DNA of 64,000 nt from Sebaldella termitidis ATCC 33386. Its GTDB lineage: Bacteria; Fusobacteriota; Fusobacteriia; Fusobacteriales; Leptotrichiaceae. The notes beneath the pieces were generated by a model. It searched no databases, was not told the DNA's origin, and was given only the letters and a program-made list of their open reading frames with translations. The position numbers and the translations under genes are program-made. The stretch spans positions 1,488,001-1,552,000 of the forward strand of contig NC_013517.1 in NCBI RefSeq assembly GCF_000024405.1. The letters run 5' to 3'. Shown one piece after another: positions 63,701-64,000 of this stretch (positions are counted from its first letter, which is position 1; each line of letters opens with the position of its first letter).

Positions 63701-64000
63701 TAAAGAAGCCGCAGGAATATATGTATCTGACGGTGCTGAGGCATTAAATGATTCCGGTCAGATAACAATAGGAGAAAAGGCAGTGGGAATGTATGCGATG
63801 ACTTCCGGAGCTGCCAGCAGTAAAGCGGTAAATACTGGGTTAATCACTCTAAATGGTGAATCAGCATTAGGATTATACGGAAAATCATCAGGAACAGGAA
63901 CTGTGGAAATAGAAAATACAGGTTCCATTGTTTCTGCACAGGACAGCTCATCGAATTATTATATAAAAACACTTGGAATGGTTTTGGAAAGTGCAAAAAT
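57714..64000 (+). CDS. Second giant autotransporter, 3' partial
   Basis: The frame stays open from ATG 57714 to the right edge (more than 2,095 residues). It has a signal peptide (RLLMSFLAINTLVTAYT), the helical N-terminal domain (ENILKKKNKELKDLY, KPEYLEWQIFF, about residues 38-105) shared with the first autotransporter, then a Pro/Thr/Ala-rich linker (about 180-305; PSAPATPTAPTV), and a passenger with GIY-type repeats of the same kind. A block of about 663 residues is repeated, starting near 60,231 and 62,220. The beta barrel is expected beyond the window. It follows its own promoter after the sugar operon. Confidence 0.88.
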   Translation, partial: MKKPKRNKRLLMSFLAINTLVTAYTGTNQSLTTTKTDRLYNSIVKNIQTGKTNKDNYKLIENILKKKNKELKDLYVQGDYIVKPEYLEWQIFFSGYYEEYNKDVDNTGENALYHSNPEHGTSGYYDANGVYVATGRTSGLFGKAYQPPQEGKEIRMGVNITLRDMKKEAINLSVGNVDVAEVTPLTMNVTPPEVKDLPEISVGTYGGITTPSISIPTVNPISIGTITASSPGAISTPTITPFEVTVPTAPTVKEPVVGEIMAPSAPATPTAPTVTAVAFNPVTPNVATPNTTTPPNLTFVPTGFGQPSGYSYNTGSTSGIFNNYDRYDAAGTTITVNSSGGSNFSGSITYYQGATPLTTAASANISANQDAFINHVDNRDVNINGTYTVNNLNRNYGTIRFVSYNPYMVQTTDRTVNFNGVLNLNGINSATCNLASGCVLVGIEHQLLFGNGGGTSAAMLTSRSTFDNTGTINITGGNQTIAIMIDSEGTQSPFRSYTRNSGTIIIAGSENIGIDFGAYYNSAQIGGTYTAGELAGKPVTGHPNVEVQPGNININGSQNYGVRVQNLIGKGRYSDITADYYRYSLINGSNGVIRVNGDKNVGISFSQYIRPDGSTDPIGNVSNLRIVLNGTDGVGFLRREDYAATQTDNMVLTGTHIQQLDFGTSASGGVLIRSDFGKIILDRDISVSSGGANNTVIQSNGTGTSVELNAGRTITLGTGTTAFTGMLASNSGALANRGTITVNRNLSQGIAILASSSGTNSGTITVGGNTATGVYNAGTFNMTAGSINVSNSGIGIYAAGGATTSLTSGTITASSGSAAIYANNATVGLGSGFSTTINNGGLLFYRGGTGNLSVTGTSTANINSGGTAFYLSGGTVASLGNLVSSGNLALNMASGSSLVGWDSPSTPIQSSAMPTLLSVSSITNTTVTGSGYNNFLINKATVDINNAVNLDTYAGKYYDKVDFVSSNVGVSSGGSLTGTNSNQIGIAQRSYNGATVGSINLTNSGTISMSGSDSTGIAGDFATITNNAAGIITISGNKSTGIFSANGSLTKNSGIINVNTSGAGNSSVGIYGSNNFGGSAATYGDQKINITNDGTIRYGGSLTSDGIGIYVKNNNANKSDALITLNGSSNIDMTGSKSGVGIFADKALINIAAGKIKAGENTTGIYAENGTEISTTGGTIDIYEKGVGIYLAGSSKYNSGTGKFVLYEEGGAVFGLENGSVFNITTANIDNTTYGGGSALSFVLGSVGKKAYTHNSVINLGAIDNATLLGTKGGVITLGTSSDLQSTGKSVVGIGAGSIKDSSVAGTREITNSGNIKLTGEGSTGIYVKDGARALNNATGANALTISDSSVGMFATGAATTAENSGNILAGTGSVGMYSAATGAGSGIFLTGGSIKSYETVPGTPDEKVTGMYIKASSNGSQSGGTIQLEGKESTGIYNEGTYALSNGAITMKSEKGVGIYATSGSTTNISNGTISAENGSVALYADKSTINISGGNFVIGNAGLLFYNYPSAGTGRGSLYMTGSANATINSGGMAFYIEGGASSNIATELSSLVGSSGSGNKLNITMNSGSNLIRWNAPTGGSINLSSISSLSSSIANVTVTGSNYNTLSINKGELVIDENVALTGTGNAYNGVEMSQSKVTLASGYNITGALDGQIGIAQINPGTLSDVSITNNGTITLSGKKSTGLALDHGYITNTGTIEVTNPGITGEGSLGIFSANDTVTVNNGAINVSGIESVGIYGANDFVAGTPASYGTRKIDITHNNIITLTDSKNNYGIYLNNTAVPQSDSNLVLGSGSKIIMGNNTVTDRSIGITLKNSTLTNNGGTIEVGKNGVGIYAENSKVTGSGGVTKLLEKSVAYTLEGNIDFNAAVGTVEFNGNNTTDASAIYSIGDNSGANTLAFNTGDIKVNVTNGGILTVGNIGKNRVLTLNNKIEVGNPSAGTITGSILGLTESKITLGTSSQLITENAMTGVSAAGASSAGGYEVTNQGKITIGKEAAGIYVSDGAEALNDSGQITIGEKAVGMYAMTSGAASSKAVNTGLITLNGESALGLYGKSSGTGTVEIENTGSIVSAQDSSSNYYIKTLGMVLESAK

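Overview
The window looks like a low-GC, Gram-negative member of the Fusobacteriota, most likely a Sebaldella/Leptotrichia-type bacterium. This is inference: it rests on two giant type V autotransporters that share a helical N-terminal domain, a small secreted coiled-coil protein of FadA type beside one of them, many PTS genes, and strong AT bias. No rRNA or tRNA gene was recognised, so the genus is not proven.

Bases 1 to about 32,170 are a prophage of the PBSX/XkdK contractile-tail type, all genes on the + strand. Its left end (integrase, repressor, early regulators) lies outside the window. The replication part (2-10,913) holds a DUF2800 nuclease, a DUF2815 ssDNA-binding protein, a family A DNA polymerase broken by a one-base frameshift, a VapE-type primase-helicase, a repeat-rich 487-bp non-coding block that looks like an iteron origin, a VRR-NUC nuclease, an SNF2-type helicase, several small unknown genes and a sigma-like late regulator. 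After a promoter region come the packaging and head genes (terminase, portal, Mu F/SPP1 gp7-type head protein with a C-terminal zincin motif, scaffold, capsid), then connectors, tail sheath and tube, a tail chaperone with a classic A AAA AAC -1 frameshift site, tape measure, baseplate, fibre and amidase. A terminator at 32,136 closes the module. Two tandem minus-strand transcription units of about 60 nt, each with its own promoter and terminator, sit behind the polymerase.

Bases 32,307-41,700 are chromosomal metabolism: a 1-phosphofructokinase-type sugar kinase, a phosphohexomutase, a small DKNYY-type exported protein, and a minus-strand operon with fructose-type PTS IIA, IIB and IIC plus a GH38 alpha-mannosidase. 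The operon suggests uptake and hydrolysis of an alpha-mannoside such as mannosylglycerate. Divergent from it is a plasmid-type Rep_3-like initiator gene whose -10 box lies inside a perfect palindrome.

Bases 41,765-64,000 are a surface/metabolism block: a FadA-like protein, a 2,730-residue autotransporter, a PRD/PTS-domain regulator with an ascorbate-type PTS (IIA, IIB, IIC) and a split transketolase, then a second autotransporter of more than 2,095 residues that runs off the right edge. The two autotransporters are paralogous at their N termini and bracket the sugar operon. The second contains a roughly 2-kb internal repeat.
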